From the NCBI GenBank assembly GCA_913056125.1, contig CAJXNC010000005.1, positions 144,795 through 208,794 of the forward strand: a stretch of DNA of 64,000 nucleotides, in the 5' to 3' direction. This stretch comes from an uncultured Altererythrobacter sp. (GTDB lineage Bacteria; Pseudomonadota; Alphaproteobacteria; Sphingomonadales; Sphingomonadaceae). The notes beneath the pieces were generated by a model that was given only the letters and a program-made list of their open reading frames with translations, was not told the DNA's origin and ran no database searches. Below are positions 25,098-33,837 of the stretch, one piece after another; the stretch's first letter is position 1; each line of letters opens with the position of its first letter. Position numbers and translations under genes: made by a program.

Positions 25098-25894
25098 TGT
25101 CCGCATCTGTGCGGATAGCAAGCTTCAACATCAACGGTATCAAGGCGCGCCTGCCGCGCCTGCTCGAATGGCTGGAGGAAACCCGGCCCACGGTCGCCTG
25201 CCTGCAGGAGATCAAGAGCATGGACGAGAACTTCCCGGCCGAGGAGTTCGAGAAGATCGGCTACAAGGCGATCTGGCACGGGCAGAAGAGCTTCAACGGC
25301 GTGGCAATCCTCGCCGATGGCGTCGAGCCGGTGGAAATGCAGCGCGGGCTTGGCATTGACGGCCCCAAGGATGGCGAAGGCGAACAGGCGCGCTATCTCG
25401 AGGCCGAAGTGAACGGCGTGCGCATCTGCAATCTCTATTTGCCCAATGGCAATCCGCAGCCGGGACCCAAATTCGACTACAAGCTCGCCTGGATGAAGCG
25501 CCTGCGCGCCCGCTGCCAAGAGCATTTGGCAGCGGAGATCCCAACCGTGGTGCTCGGCGACTATAACGTCATCCCCGAGGACAAGGATGTCTGGGCCGTC
25601 AAAGCCATGCAGGACGATGCGCTGATGCAGCCCGAATCGCGTGACGCCTATCGCCGCATGCTCAATGATGGCTGGACCGATGCGATCGACACGCTCAATC
25701 CGCGTGGCGGGGTGTGGACCTATTGGGACTACCAGGCGGGTGCATGGCCGCGCGACCATGGCTTCCGCATCGACCACCTGCTGTTGTCACCCGACCTTGC
25801 TGACAGGCTCCTGGCAGCAGGCGTCGACAAGGAATATCGCGGCCGGGAGAAAGCCAGCGACCACGCACCTGTATGGGTGGAGCTGCGGGGCTAG
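25097..25894 (+). CDS. xthA: Exodeoxyribonuclease III
   Basis: 265 residues. Motifs of the AP-endonuclease/exonuclease III family are complete: IASFNINGIKARL, CLQEIKSMDENFP (metal-binding Glu), NLYLPNGNPQPG (catalytic Tyr region), VVLGDYNVIPEDKDVW (Asp-Asn pair), and RIDHLLLSPDL with SDHAPVWVEL (catalytic Asp-His) at the C-terminus. It cuts at abasic sites in DNA base excision repair. Translationally coupled to erpA by one shared base. Confidence 0.96.
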   Translation: MSASVRIASFNINGIKARLPRLLEWLEETRPTVACLQEIKSMDENFPAEEFEKIGYKAIWHGQKSFNGVAILADGVEPVEMQRGLGIDGPKDGEGEQARYLEAEVNGVRICNLYLPNGNPQPGPKFDYKLAWMKRLRARCQEHLAAEIPTVVLGDYNVIPEDKDVWAVKAMQDDALMQPESRDAYRRMLNDGWTDAIDTLNPRGGVWTYWDYQAGAWPRDHGFRIDHLLLSPDLADRLLAAGVDKEYRGREKASDHAPVWVELRG

Positions 25895-25984
25895 GCCAGC
25901 AGATGGCGCCTCCGGTCAGCGAACTAGCCGACCGCGAACGCCGAGGACCGTCCGCGCAAATGCACGAACGGCACTCGAGAAATC

Positions 25985-26641
25985 TCAACGATAGAAAATA
26001 TGGCTATCGATGCGCGCGCGGGTCACCTTGGTGCGCGCCCAGCGCGGGGTGACATAGCTTGCGTGGAAATAGAGCGAGTCGCTCGCTTCGCTGTCCCACA
26101 ACTCCTGGTGAGCAATGCGGGCAATCGCTTTGGCGCGGCTCCATGCGGCGGAACCGGCCTTGGGCGCGGGGATGGCACCGCCGCGAACGAAGGAGAACTG
26201 CGCGCGCTGCGTAACCACCGAGCAATAATCGTCGGGGAACAATTCGGACTCGGCGCGGTTGATGACCACGCGTGCCACGGCGAGCTGGCCGGCAAGCGGT
26301 TCGCCGCGCGATTCGAAATAGACCGCCTGTGCGAGGCAGCGCATGTCTTCGGACATATCCGCCATATCGGGCATGGCCGCGACCAGTTCGCGCAGCGACT
26401 GCGCATCGGTCAGTGCCAGCTCGCCGGGTTCGGGCAGGGCCTGCACCACCGGCTGCGAAACGAAACGGGGCCGGGCATCGGCCTCGCCTGCAGTTTCGAT
26501 AGAATCTGTCGTGACCGTTTCGAGCGTGGTGGGCTCAGCCTGGTCCTGGGCAACTGCACCGGTCAGGCCGGTACCGAGCAATGCTGCAAACAGCGTTGCG
26601 ACCGAGGCGAAAGCCCCGGCACGGGAAAGCGTGCGAGTCAT
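25985..26641 (-). CDS. SleB-type cell wall hydrolase, exported
   Basis: 218 residues with a signal peptide (SVATLFAALLGTGLTGAVAQ). The mature C-terminal half is a Hydrolase_2/SleB domain: CLAQAVYFESRGEPLAGQLA with the catalytic Glu, VVINRAESELFPDDYCSVVT, QFSFVRGG and SLYFHASYVTPRW. It is expected to cleave peptidoglycan glycan strands in the periplasm. The region between signal and domain (about 30-95) is acidic and Thr/Glu-rich, probably a linker. A 201-bp gap upstream (26642-26842) holds nothing that I recognise. Confidence 0.92.
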   Translation of the reverse strand: MTRTLSRAGAFASVATLFAALLGTGLTGAVAQDQAEPTTLETVTTDSIETAGEADARPRFVSQPVVQALPEPGELALTDAQSLRELVAAMPDMADMSEDMRCLAQAVYFESRGEPLAGQLAVARVVINRAESELFPDDYCSVVTQRAQFSFVRGGAIPAPKAGSAAWSRAKAIARIAHQELWDSEASDSLYFHASYVTPRWARTKVTRARIDSHIFYR

Positions 26642-26842
26642 GTATCCTGTAACTCACGGCGGTGAGAAACCCGTCGCAGGCCAGCGATCGCGGACTGTCA
26701 AAACAACCCGTAATTGCCGCGATCCATCAAGGGACCTGCCGGTCGCTCCCCGTCTGCGCACTGTCCGGACCGGCCCTATTGCCGGGACGCGAACAAGCAG
26801 CGCTCTGAAGTCGCGGGCCAGATAGCGCCGAAGGCTCAGGTG

Positions 26843-27184
26843 TCAACCAATGGTTCCCGGCTCGAGGATGAACCGTTCACCATTTGCGATATCCAGCTCG
26901 ACGATCCAGAGATCGCTATCCTGATGCTTGCGTCTTTCGCAATATTCGGTGAATTCCATAGGGTTTTCAGGGTCTTGCTCTCGCGAAAGCTCCCATTTAC
27001 GGGTCCCGTCCGCCTGCGGCATTCTTTCGTAAGCGCGCAATTTTGTGCCGTTTTCGCAACACAATACCATCAATGTGCCAGCATCGCGTTCACCCTTTGC
27101 GATAACCGTCGCAAAGCCCCCCGCAGCCTCGACCGCACGGATCAGGCCGCCGACTTCGACATGGGCGGGGAGGCGTTGCTCCAT
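26843..27184 (-). CDS. DUF1491 family protein
   Basis: 113 residues matching DUF1491 of alphaproteobacteria: LPAHVEVGGLIRAVEAAGGF, VIAKGERDAGTLMVL and the C-terminal DLWIVELDIANGERFIL. Function is unknown; the fold appears soluble and cytoplasmic. It ends the minus-strand string that starts at ppsR, lying 5 bp after the thioesterase gene, so it is probably part of that transcript. Confidence 0.88.
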   Translation of the reverse strand: MEQRLPAHVEVGGLIRAVEAAGGFATVIAKGERDAGTLMVLCCENGTKLRAYERMPQADGTRKWELSREQDPENPMEFTEYCERRKHQDSDLWIVELDIANGERFILEPGTIG

Positions 27185-27189
27185 GGCGA

Positions 27190-27672
27190 TCAGCCCTCGA
27201 GCCGGTAGCCGTCGAGACCGGAAAGTGCGATGTGCGAGCGCATGAAGGTCCCGGTCCCGCGGCCGATCTCGTCGCCCTCGGCATCGATCAGGCTGGCCTC
27301 GGCAACGAAAACGCGCCTCTTGCCACTGACCCAGCGCCCTTCAGCCACGATTTCGCCTGAGCGCAGCGGCTTGGTGAAATGCAGGTTGAAGGCCGTCGTC
27401 AGCAGGAAACGGTCCGAAACCAGCGAATTGGCTGCATAGAAGGCCGCATCGTCGAGCATCTTGAAATAGATCGTGCCGTGCGACGCGCCGGCGGCATGGT
27501 GCACGCTTTCGTCGACGGTGAAGGTGATCCGCGATCGACCCGCACCAGTGATATGCAGGCGCGAGGGGAACAGCGCGTTGATCGGTGCGGAAGCATAAAG
27601 GGATTCGAGCGCACGGAAGTGCGCTTCCTGCCCGGATTGCACGGGTTCAGGCGACGTCCCGGTCCGAGACAT
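27190..27672 (-). CDS. PaaI-like hotdog-fold thioesterase
   Basis: 160 residues. The hotdog signature is seen in VHHAAGASHGTIYFKMLDDAAFYAANS (key part HGTIYFKMLDDAAFYAA), followed by TTAFNLHFTKPLRSGEIVAE and a C-terminal FMRSHIALSG. Members hydrolyse acyl-CoA thioesters; the expected acidic residue is present (Asp in KMLDD). It overlaps the end of ptsN by 26 nt and is followed by the DUF1491 gene. Substrate cannot be inferred. Confidence 0.88.
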   Translation of the reverse strand: MSRTGTSPEPVQSGQEAHFRALESLYASAPINALFPSRLHITGAGRSRITFTVDESVHHAAGASHGTIYFKMLDDAAFYAANSLVSDRFLLTTAFNLHFTKPLRSGEIVAEGRWVSGKRRVFVAEASLIDAEGDEIGRGTGTFMRSHIALSGLDGYRLEG

Positions 27673-28108
27673 TGGTCATCAGGCCGTAGATCGCTTCCTC
27701 ATCGGGAGCATCGGTCAAGGCCTCGCGCACATCCTCGTCGCGCATCAGGCGCGAAATGGATGCAAGCGCATGCAGGTGACTGGCGCCGCTGTTCTCCGGC
27801 GAAAGCAAGCCGAAGATCAACTCGACCGGCAGGCCGTCCGCCGCATCGAAATCTGCCGGGTGACGCAGTTTGAGCAAGGCCGCAACCGGCCGCGCGAGGC
27901 CGGGAATGCGGGCATGGGGAATCGCCACGCCACGACCAAACCCGGTACTACCAAGCTTCTCGCGTTCTTCGAGATATTCGAGCACCATTTCGCCATCCAG
28001 GTCCCACGACCGGGCGAAGATCGAGCTCAGATGCTGCAGGATTTCATGCTTGCCCTCGGCGTCGACGATCGCAACCGAATCAGGCTTCATGACGAAATTG
28101 ACGTTCAT
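27647..28108 (-). CDS. ptsN: PTS IIA-like nitrogen regulatory protein
   Basis: 153 residues from ATG at 28108. The phosphorylated histidine lies in GFGRGVAIPHARIPGL, the hallmark of EIIA-Ntr. In the nitrogen phosphotransferase system it accepts phosphate from NPr and regulates potassium uptake and stress responses in alphaproteobacteria. Its place right after hpf is the conserved hpf-ptsN order; rpoN and lptB, which often lie just before, are not here. The stop lies 26 nt inside the following thioesterase gene. Confidence 0.94.
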   Translation of the reverse strand: MNVNFVMKPDSVAIVDAEGKHEILQHLSSIFARSWDLDGEMVLEYLEEREKLGSTGFGRGVAIPHARIPGLARPVAALLKLRHPADFDAADGLPVELIFGLLSPENSGASHLHALASISRLMRDEDVREALTDAPDEEAIYGLMTNVSDRDVA

Positions 28109-28191
28109 TGTCACAGGCTCAAACGGGTCCAATATCACCAGCACCCTGCAAGCAAGGCGTTGAAAGGTCTTAAATTTTCTGCGGCGTGCAG

Positions 28192-28222
28192 GCCGGGAGA
28201 GCAGTGCCTGCCCTCTCCCGGC
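28192..28222 (-). promoter_or_regulatory. Strong intercistronic hairpin between hpf and ptsN
   Basis: A perfect 10-bp stem GCCGGGAGAG/CTCTCCCGGC with an 11-nt loop starts 9 bp after the hpf stop. No T-run follows it in the minus-strand direction, so it is more likely an RNA-stability or partial attenuation element than a full terminator. Confidence 0.5.
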
Positions 28223-28231
28223 GCACTGCGT

Positions 28232-28813
28232 TCAAGACGGTTCGACCCAGCCGATCGAGCCATCGTCGCGGCGATAGACCATATTATGACGCCCGGTGCC
28301 AGCATTTTTGAAGAACAGGGCGTTGGTGTGCCTGAGGTCGAGCAGCATGACCGCATCGGAAACGCTGACTTCGGGAATGTCGATACGCGTCTCGGCAATG
28401 ATCGGGGGCGCATCCTCGGGAAGCTCCTCCATTTCGGGTTCTTCCGGGGCGAAGACGAAATAGGATGCCTCTTCATAGGCAGCCGCTTCTTCCTTCTGCG
28501 CATAGGCGGCCTGTTCGTGCCGATCCTTGAGTCGCCTCTTGTAGCGGCGCAGCTGCTTCTCGATCTTGTCGGCCGCCTGGTCGAAAGCCAGATGTGCATC
28601 ATGTGCCTGGCCGTGGCTCTTGAGGATCAGGCCGTGATTGACGTGAAGGACGATATCGCAATCGAAAGCATGGGTGGGCGCCTTGCCGAAAGTGACTGCG
28701 GATGAAAGCGCCCGGCTGAAGTGCTTGTCGATTATGTTCTCAAGGCGATCCTGGGCATGTTCCTGGAGCGCCGCACCAGTATCGATCTGATGGCCGGAAA
28801 CGCGAATGTCCAT
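28232..28813 (-). CDS. hpf: Ribosome hibernation-promoting factor, long form
   Basis: 193 residues. The N-terminal S30AE/YfiA domain (1-105) shows MDIRVSGHQIDTGAALQEHA, HVNHGLILKSHGQAHDAHLA and DKIEKQLRRYKRRLKD; an acidic linker follows; the C-terminal domain of the long form (140-193) has SVSDAVMLLDLRHTNALFFK and YRRDDGSIGWVEPS, which pairs two ribosomes into inactive 100S particles. The gene lies between dnaQ and ptsN. Confidence 0.96.
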   Translation of the reverse strand: MDIRVSGHQIDTGAALQEHAQDRLENIIDKHFSRALSSAVTFGKAPTHAFDCDIVLHVNHGLILKSHGQAHDAHLAFDQAADKIEKQLRRYKRRLKDRHEQAAYAQKEEAAAYEEASYFVFAPEEPEMEELPEDAPPIIAETRIDIPEVSVSDAVMLLDLRHTNALFFKNAGTGRHNMVYRRDDGSIGWVEPS

Positions 28814-28863
28814 GTGGGGGTTTCTCCTTCTCGTATCAGGCCACGATAGAGCCTGATTTGGAC

Positions 28864-29547
28864 CTAATTATGCCAGAGCGGAGATTCAAACGATTCCAGA
28901 AAGAGTTTGTGCCGCGCGAGCTCTTCTTCGCTGGCGGAATGGGGCCGCGGTTCGCGAAATTCGCCGGTGCGCGGACGGAATGTGCGAATCTCCACCACGG
29001 TTTCCTCGACCTCGGCCGCCAGTTCGAGTCCGATCTGCCGCCCGCCGGTAAGTTCGACGTAAACCTGTGCCAGCAGCTCTGCATCGAGCAGCGCGCCATG
29101 CTTGACGCGGTGGCTGCGATCGACGCCATAGCGCGTACACAGCGCATCGAGTGAATGCTTCGCGCCGGGATGCCGGCGGCGGGCAATGGCCAGCGTATCA
29201 ACCATCCGCTCAGTGCTCACGGGCTCCAGGCCGCACAAGTTCAGCTCGTGATTGAGGAATCCGAAATCGAATTGCGCATTGTGCGCCACCAGCGGCGCAT
29301 CACCGAGGAAATCGAGCAATTCGGCCGCCGTGCTGGCAAATAGCGGCTTGTCGGACAGGAAACTGGCGGAGAGGCCATGCACCTGTTCGGCTTCCATCGG
29401 CATGTCGCGCTCGGGATTGTAGTAGGCGTGGTAGCTCTTGCCCGTCGCGACGCGGTTGACCATTTCGACGCAGCCGATCTCGACCAGGCGATCGCCGTTC
29501 TTGGGGTCGAGCCCGGTGGTTTCGGTATCGAAGACGATCTCACGCAT
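28864..29547 (-). CDS. dnaQ: DNA polymerase III epsilon subunit
   Basis: 227 residues. The 3'-5' proofreading exonuclease motifs are ExoI FDTETTGLDP (residues 6-15), ExoII VAHNAQFDFGFL (near 97) and ExoIII with HGALLDAELLAQVY (near 155), all with metal-binding acidic residues intact. The last 50 residues probably bind the alpha subunit. The minus-strand order ppsR-maf-aroE-coaE-dnaQ is a conserved alphaproteobacterial origin-proximal cluster. Confidence 0.95.
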   Translation of the reverse strand: MREIVFDTETTGLDPKNGDRLVEIGCVEMVNRVATGKSYHAYYNPERDMPMEAEQVHGLSASFLSDKPLFASTAAELLDFLGDAPLVAHNAQFDFGFLNHELNLCGLEPVSTERMVDTLAIARRRHPGAKHSLDALCTRYGVDRSHRVKHGALLDAELLAQVYVELTGGRQIGLELAAEVEETVVEIRTFRPRTGEFREPRPHSASEEELARHKLFLESFESPLWHN

Positions 29548-29582
29548 GGGCGGACTATCGTCTGCGCCGGTCGGCAGCGCAA

Positions 29583-30191
29583 CTAGTCGGTGAGGTTGTC
29601 CACCAGCTCTTCGACAGCTTTCATCGTCTTATCGAGAGGACAGCCGGTATCGATGACGAAATCGGCGCGCTTGCGCTTTTCCGCGTCGGGCATTTGCAGG
29701 GCGAGGATGCTCTCGAAGCGCTCTTCGTTCATGTCCGGTCGTGCAAGCACTCGCTCGCGCTGAACCTCCGCGGGGGCGGAGACGACGGCCACCTTGTCGA
29801 CATCCTTCTCCGCACCGGTTTCGAACAGGAGGGGGATATCGAAGACCAGCATATCTGCACCGGCATTGGCGGCGAGGAAATGTTCACGCGCCTTGCGCAC
29901 CGCCGGATGGACGATGGCCTCAAGCCGGGCCAAGGCAGCAGAATCGGAGAAGACGATCCGTCCCAGCTCCTCGCGCAATACGCCTTCGGGTCCGGTCGAT
30001 CCGGGAAAGGCTTCTTCAATGGCGGGCAAAAGCGAACCGCCCGGTCCCTGCATGCGCCGCACCTCGGCATCGGCATCGAAAACGGGAACCCGCAGTGCCT
30101 CGAACATATCCGCGACGGTCGACTTTCCCATGCCGATCGAGCCGGTGAGGCCGAGGATGAGCGGCCCATCCTGTGTTCCCGGACCGGTCAT
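29583..30191 (-). CDS. coaE: Dephospho-CoA kinase
   Basis: 202 residues. The P-loop GLTGSIGMGKSTVADMF is near residue 13; FDADAEVRRMQG and VFDIPLLFETGAEKDVD complete the family pattern. It performs the last step of coenzyme A synthesis. The start overlaps the aroE stop by 4 nt. Confidence 0.96.
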   Translation of the reverse strand: MTGPGTQDGPLILGLTGSIGMGKSTVADMFEALRVPVFDADAEVRRMQGPGGSLLPAIEEAFPGSTGPEGVLREELGRIVFSDSAALARLEAIVHPAVRKAREHFLAANAGADMLVFDIPLLFETGAEKDVDKVAVVSAPAEVQRERVLARPDMNEERFESILALQMPDAEKRKRADFVIDTGCPLDKTMKAVEELVDNLTD

Positions 30192-31057
30192 GCCGTCAGC
30201 ATGGTACGCAATTCGGCATCGCCATCATCGCGCGGCGGGACGACGCCAAAGAACTTCTCGAACGCTACTGCTGCCTGGCCGATCAGCATGTTGATTCCAT
30301 CGAGCGTGCGGAAACCGGCTGCGCGTGCTTCCTGCAGCAGTGGGGTATCGAGAGGATGGGTGACGATATCGTAGACCACCGATCCCGGCGGTACATGGCT
30401 GAGGTCGAGATGGAGCGGGGGCTGGCCTACCATGCCCAGCGGGCTGGCATTGACCACCAGGTCGAAGCAGCCACCGCGATCGTCGAACGCGAATTCGGTC
30501 GCTTCGGCGAAATGGGCAAGGTCGGTGACGTGATGTTCGCCCTCCGGGTCGATCTCGTCGAGGATGGCCTGCGCCTTGGCCGGATTGCGCCCCGCCAGCA
30601 CGATAGTGAAACCGGCATCGGCCAGGGCCGCAACGATGGCCCGCGCCGCGCCGCCAGTGCCGAGCACGCGCGCCATGCGGAACAAGTGATTGCGGACAAG
30701 GTCGGCCTGCAACGGCTCGAGGAAACCCGCGCCATCGGTATTGGAGCCGATCAGCACGCTCTTCCCGGAGCGCTCGCGCCGAACGATCGTATTCACCGCA
30801 CCGACCAGCTCGGCGCCAATTTCCAGCCGGTCGAGATGCGGGATTACCGCCTGCTTGTGCGGCATGGTGACATTGCAGCCGCGCCAGTCAGCGTCCTCGC
30901 GCCGATTGGCCAGGTATTCTGCCAGCCCCTCGGCGGTGACATGACATGCACGATATTCCGCATCGAGGCCGAGCTTGCCGATCCAGTAATTGTGGATCGC
31001 GGGCGATTTCGACTGCTTGATGGGATCGCCAATCACCTCGGCATAGGGACTGCTCAT
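30188..31057 (-). CDS. aroE: Shikimate dehydrogenase
   Basis: 289 residues from ATG at 31057. Shikimate-binding SKSPAIHNYWIGK, catalytic lysine in NVTMPHKQAVIP, NTDGAGF and the NADP-binding glycine motif LGTGGAARAIVAAL are present; the C-terminus has MLIGQAAVAFEKFFG. It reduces 3-dehydroshikimate in the aromatic amino acid pathway. A much longer open frame upstream of 31057 runs through the maf gene and is not used. Overlaps maf by 4 nt and coaE by 4 nt. Confidence 0.96.
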   Translation of the reverse strand: MSSPYAEVIGDPIKQSKSPAIHNYWIGKLGLDAEYRACHVTAEGLAEYLANRREDADWRGCNVTMPHKQAVIPHLDRLEIGAELVGAVNTIVRRERSGKSVLIGSNTDGAGFLEPLQADLVRNHLFRMARVLGTGGAARAIVAALADAGFTIVLAGRNPAKAQAILDEIDPEGEHHVTDLAHFAEATEFAFDDRGGCFDLVVNASPLGMVGQPPLHLDLSHVPPGSVVYDIVTHPLDTPLLQEARAAGFRTLDGINMLIGQAAVAFEKFFGVVPPRDDGDAELRTMLTA

Positions 31058-31632
31058 GCCGGCAATTCTTCGAGCTCGCGTAAAGCCTCGAGCACAGGCA
31101 GGAGTGGCATGCCGAGCACGGTGAAGTGATCGCCCTCGATGTCCTCGAACAATTGTACTCCCAGTGCCTCGATCCGGAAAACGCCGACACACTGGCCAAC
31201 TTCGGGCCACTCGGCGGCGAGATAGCGCTGGATGAAATCTTCCGACAGGTCGCGCACTTTGAGTCGCGCATGGGCGCAGTGGTCCCAACGTACATGGCTG
31301 CCGAGCGAAATAGCCGCAGCCGAATGCAGATCCATCACCTTGCCCGAGAAGTAGCGCAAATGCTCTGCCGCTTGGGCGCGGCTTTCGGGCTTGTTGAAGC
31401 GCCTCCCTTCAACCGAAAGCACAGAATCGCTACCCAGCACTGGGACAGTTCCGGCATCGAGCGAGAGCGCCTTGGATTTCGCCAGCTCGAGCGCCACTAC
31501 ATGCGGGGCTACTTCGCCAAGCGCGGATTCAAGCGCTCTTTCGTCGATCGCCGCGGGCATGACATCGAATTCGACGCCGGCCGCGGCCAGCATGGCACGC
31601 CGCGAGGCGCTCTTGGAAGCAAGGACAATCAT
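31054..31632 (-). CDS. Maf-like nucleotide pyrophosphatase
   Basis: 192 residues. Family motifs LASKSASRRAMLAAAGV (N-terminus), VLGSDSVLSVEGR and HFTVLGMPLLPVLEAL are present. Maf/YceF proteins hydrolyse non-canonical or modified nucleoside triphosphates to monophosphates. It overlaps ppsR and aroE by 4 nt each. Confidence 0.92.
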   Translation of the reverse strand: MIVLASKSASRRAMLAAAGVEFDVMPAAIDERALESALGEVAPHVVALELAKSKALSLDAGTVPVLGSDSVLSVEGRRFNKPESRAQAAEHLRYFSGKVMDLHSAAAISLGSHVRWDHCAHARLKVRDLSEDFIQRYLAAEWPEVGQCVGVFRIEALGVQLFEDIEGDHFTVLGMPLLPVLEALRELEELPA

Positions 31633-32462
31633 ATCGGTTTGGGTCCGGGCGAACGCGCACGACGTTCCTGGTGAAGCTTGATCACGGCGGCGGCGGTTTC
31701 CTCGATCGAACGGCGGGTGACGTCGATCACCGCCCAGCCATTATCGGCGAACATACGGCGCGCAAAGGCCACTTCCTTTTCGACCGCTTCCTCATCGACA
31801 TAGGCCGTCTCGGCCTTTTCGTTGAGCGAAAGCAGGCGATTGCGGCGGATCTGGACGAGCCGCTTGGGCGCAGTAGTCAGGCCGACAACCATGGGATGGC
31901 GCAAATCGTAGAGCGCAGGCGGCGGGGGGCTTTCGCGCACAAGCGGGATATTGGCGACCTTGAAGCCGCGATTGGCAAGGTAGATGCTGGTCGGCGTCTT
32001 GGAGCTGCGCGACACGCCGGCGAGCAGGATATCCGCCTCTTCCCAGTCCTCCCACAGCAGGCCGTCATCATGCGCGATCGTGTACTGGATGGCGTCGACG
32101 CGCTTGAAATAGGCATCGTCCATGACGTGGCGCGCACCGATCCGTTCATGCGCTTCCTGGCCAAGCTGCGCTTCGAGCGCTTCGGTTATCACGTCGAGCG
32201 CAGCAACATGGGGCAGGCCCAGCGTGCGGCAGCGTTCTTCCAGCCGGGCCCTCGTTTCCTCATTCACCAGCGTGTAGAGCACGAGGCCGGGATTGGCGGT
32301 AAACTCCTCCAGCACACGGTCGAGATGCTGCTTGGAGCGGACCATGGGCCAGAAATGGCGCGTAACATCGGGATCGTCGAATTGCGCAAGGGCTGCCTTG
32401 GCAAGCATCTCCAGCGTTTCGCCGGTGGAGTCGGACAGGAGGTGGAGATGCAGCCGGGCCAT
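31629..32462 (-). CDS. ppsR: Pyruvate phosphate dikinase regulatory protein (DUF299, RP001 homologue)
   Basis: 277 residues from ATG at 32462. The bifunctional kinase/phosphorylase signature GVSRSSKTPTSIYLANRG is near residue 150, preceded by LHLLSDSTGETLEMLAKAAL. The family phosphorylates or dephosphorylates PEP synthetase or PPDK. It is the homologue of the gene known as RP001 that flanks the origin in Caulobacter and Rickettsia, and here too it is divergent from hemE. A longer open frame upstream would run into the origin region and is rejected. Confidence 0.93.
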   Translation of the reverse strand: MARLHLHLLSDSTGETLEMLAKAALAQFDDPDVTRHFWPMVRSKQHLDRVLEEFTANPGLVLYTLVNEETRARLEERCRTLGLPHVAALDVITEALEAQLGQEAHERIGARHVMDDAYFKRVDAIQYTIAHDDGLLWEDWEEADILLAGVSRSSKTPTSIYLANRGFKVANIPLVRESPPPPALYDLRHPMVVGLTTAPKRLVQIRRNRLLSLNEKAETAYVDEEAVEKEVAFARRMFADNGWAVIDVTRRSIEETAAAVIKLHQERRARSPGPKPI

Positions 32463-32763
32463 GTGGACAATCACTGGCATAAACCACGGGAGAGCGATGC
32501 GGACAAGCGCGGGATGGGATTCCACCCCTGCTATCGGTCGATTTCGCTGCAGGGCTATGGACAGGTTCCGGCGATTTTCGACAGGCTGGGGATTGTGGGG
32601 AGAAGCATTGCTTGACGTAGCGAATGCTGGGATTCGATGACACTGAGCCCCCTGTTCAAGCCGGGAGAATTCGGGCAAGGGCGCGCTATCCCCGAATTCC
32701 ACAGGACCAACAGAGTCCATCAACCTATATAAATATATAGATATATATTGTTTGGACCCCTCG
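32463..32763. other. Probable chromosomal replication origin (oriC)
   Basis: This 301-bp gap lies between ppsR and hemE, the gene pair that flanks the mapped Caulobacter origin. It has a DnaA-box-like TTGTCCACA on the minus strand at 32462-32470 (one mismatch to TTATCCACA), weaker candidates TTTTCGACA (32575-32583) and AATTCCACA (32695-32703), GANTC methylation sites at 32518, 32631 and 32713, and an AT-only-like block at 32725-32753 beside hemE that could unwind. Genes on both sides point away from it and parAB-parS lie nearby. Confidence 0.7.
32725..32753. other. AT-rich block, probable DNA-unwinding element and hemE promoter
   Basis: The most AT-rich stretch seen in the window, including CTATATA-AA-TATATAG (32725-32740). 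It ends about 10 bp before the hemE ATG, so it may serve both origin opening and hemE transcription, as the hemE promoter does at the Caulobacter origin. Confidence 0.55.
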
Positions 32764-33780
32764 ATGCCCGGCCCTCTCCTTGAAACCCTGCGCGGAAAAA
32801 TAGCTGACAGGAAGCCAGTCTGGCTGATGCGCCAGGCAGGACGTTACCTTCCCGAATATCGCGCCTTGCGGGCCGAGAAGGGCGGTTTCCTCGAGCTCGT
32901 CTATGACAGCGAGGCCGCAGCCGAGATCACGCTCCAGCCGATCCGTCGTTTCGGTTTCGACGGGGCGATCCTGTTTTCCGATATCCTGATCGTGCCGCAT
33001 GCGCTGGGGCAGGACCTGCAATTCCTGGCAGGCGAAGGTCCGCACCTTTCGCCGAGGCTGGTCGATGTAGCACTGGAGAGCCTGACTCCCGCCCCGCATC
33101 ATTTCGATCCGATCTATGAGACGGTGCGCCTGTGCCGCCAGCAATTGCCGGCCGATGTGACCATGCTCGGCTTTGCAGGGTCTCCCTGGACTGTGGCGAC
33201 CTATATGGTGGCGGGTCAGGGCAGCAAGGATCACCATGTCGCGCGCACCATGGCCTATGGCGATCCGGTGGCTTTCGGGGCGATCATCGATGCCATTATC
33301 GAAAGCTCGATCACTTATCTTTCGGGACAGATCGAGGCGGGCGCCGAAGCGGTCCAGCTTTTCGATAGCTGGGCGGGGAGTCTTTCGCCCGCGCAATTCG
33401 AGCGCTGGGTCATCGAGCCGACCGTGAGAATCGTCGATGCGGTGAGGGCGCGCCATCCCGATATTCCGATCATCGGCTTTCCAAAGGGCGCGGGCGGCAA
33501 GCTCCCCGCCTATGCCCGCGAGACCGGTGTCGATGCGCTGGGCGTGGACGAGACGGTCGATCCGTTCTGGGCCAATCGCGAACTGCCCGAGGGCCTGCCG
33601 GTGCAGGGCAATCTCGATCCGCTGCTGCTGATTGCGGGGGGAGAACAGCTCGACAAGGGAGCCGAGCAGGTACTCAAGGCATTCGAGGGGCGCCCGCACG
33701 TCTTCAACCTGGGTCACGGCATCGACAAGACGACGCCTATCGCAAATGTCGAACGCCTGCTTGCGATTGTTCGCGGGTGA
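32764..33780 (+). CDS. hemE: Uroporphyrinogen decarboxylase
   Basis: 338 residues from ATG at 32764 (TTG at 32752 is an in-frame alternative lying in the AT-rich block). Family signature MRQAGRYLPEYRALR near residue 22, FSDILIVPHALG near 78, GFAGSPWTVATYMVAG near 138 and the C-terminal NLGHGIDKTTPIANVERL are present. It decarboxylates the four acetate groups of uroporphyrinogen III in heme synthesis. It is first in a plus-strand run with hemJ and rho. Confidence 0.97.
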   Translation: MPGPLLETLRGKIADRKPVWLMRQAGRYLPEYRALRAEKGGFLELVYDSEAAAEITLQPIRRFGFDGAILFSDILIVPHALGQDLQFLAGEGPHLSPRLVDVALESLTPAPHHFDPIYETVRLCRQQLPADVTMLGFAGSPWTVATYMVAGQGSKDHHVARTMAYGDPVAFGAIIDAIIESSITYLSGQIEAGAEAVQLFDSWAGSLSPAQFERWVIEPTVRIVDAVRARHPDIPIIGFPKGAGGKLPAYARETGVDALGVDETVDPFWANRELPEGLPVQGNLDPLLLIAGGEQLDKGAEQVLKAFEGRPHVFNLGHGIDKTTPIANVERLLAIVRG

Positions 33781-33837
33781 GGGGATGACTCAGGCAGTGC
33801 GAGTTCCTAAATCCAGCCCATGCAGGATGTGCTTTCC

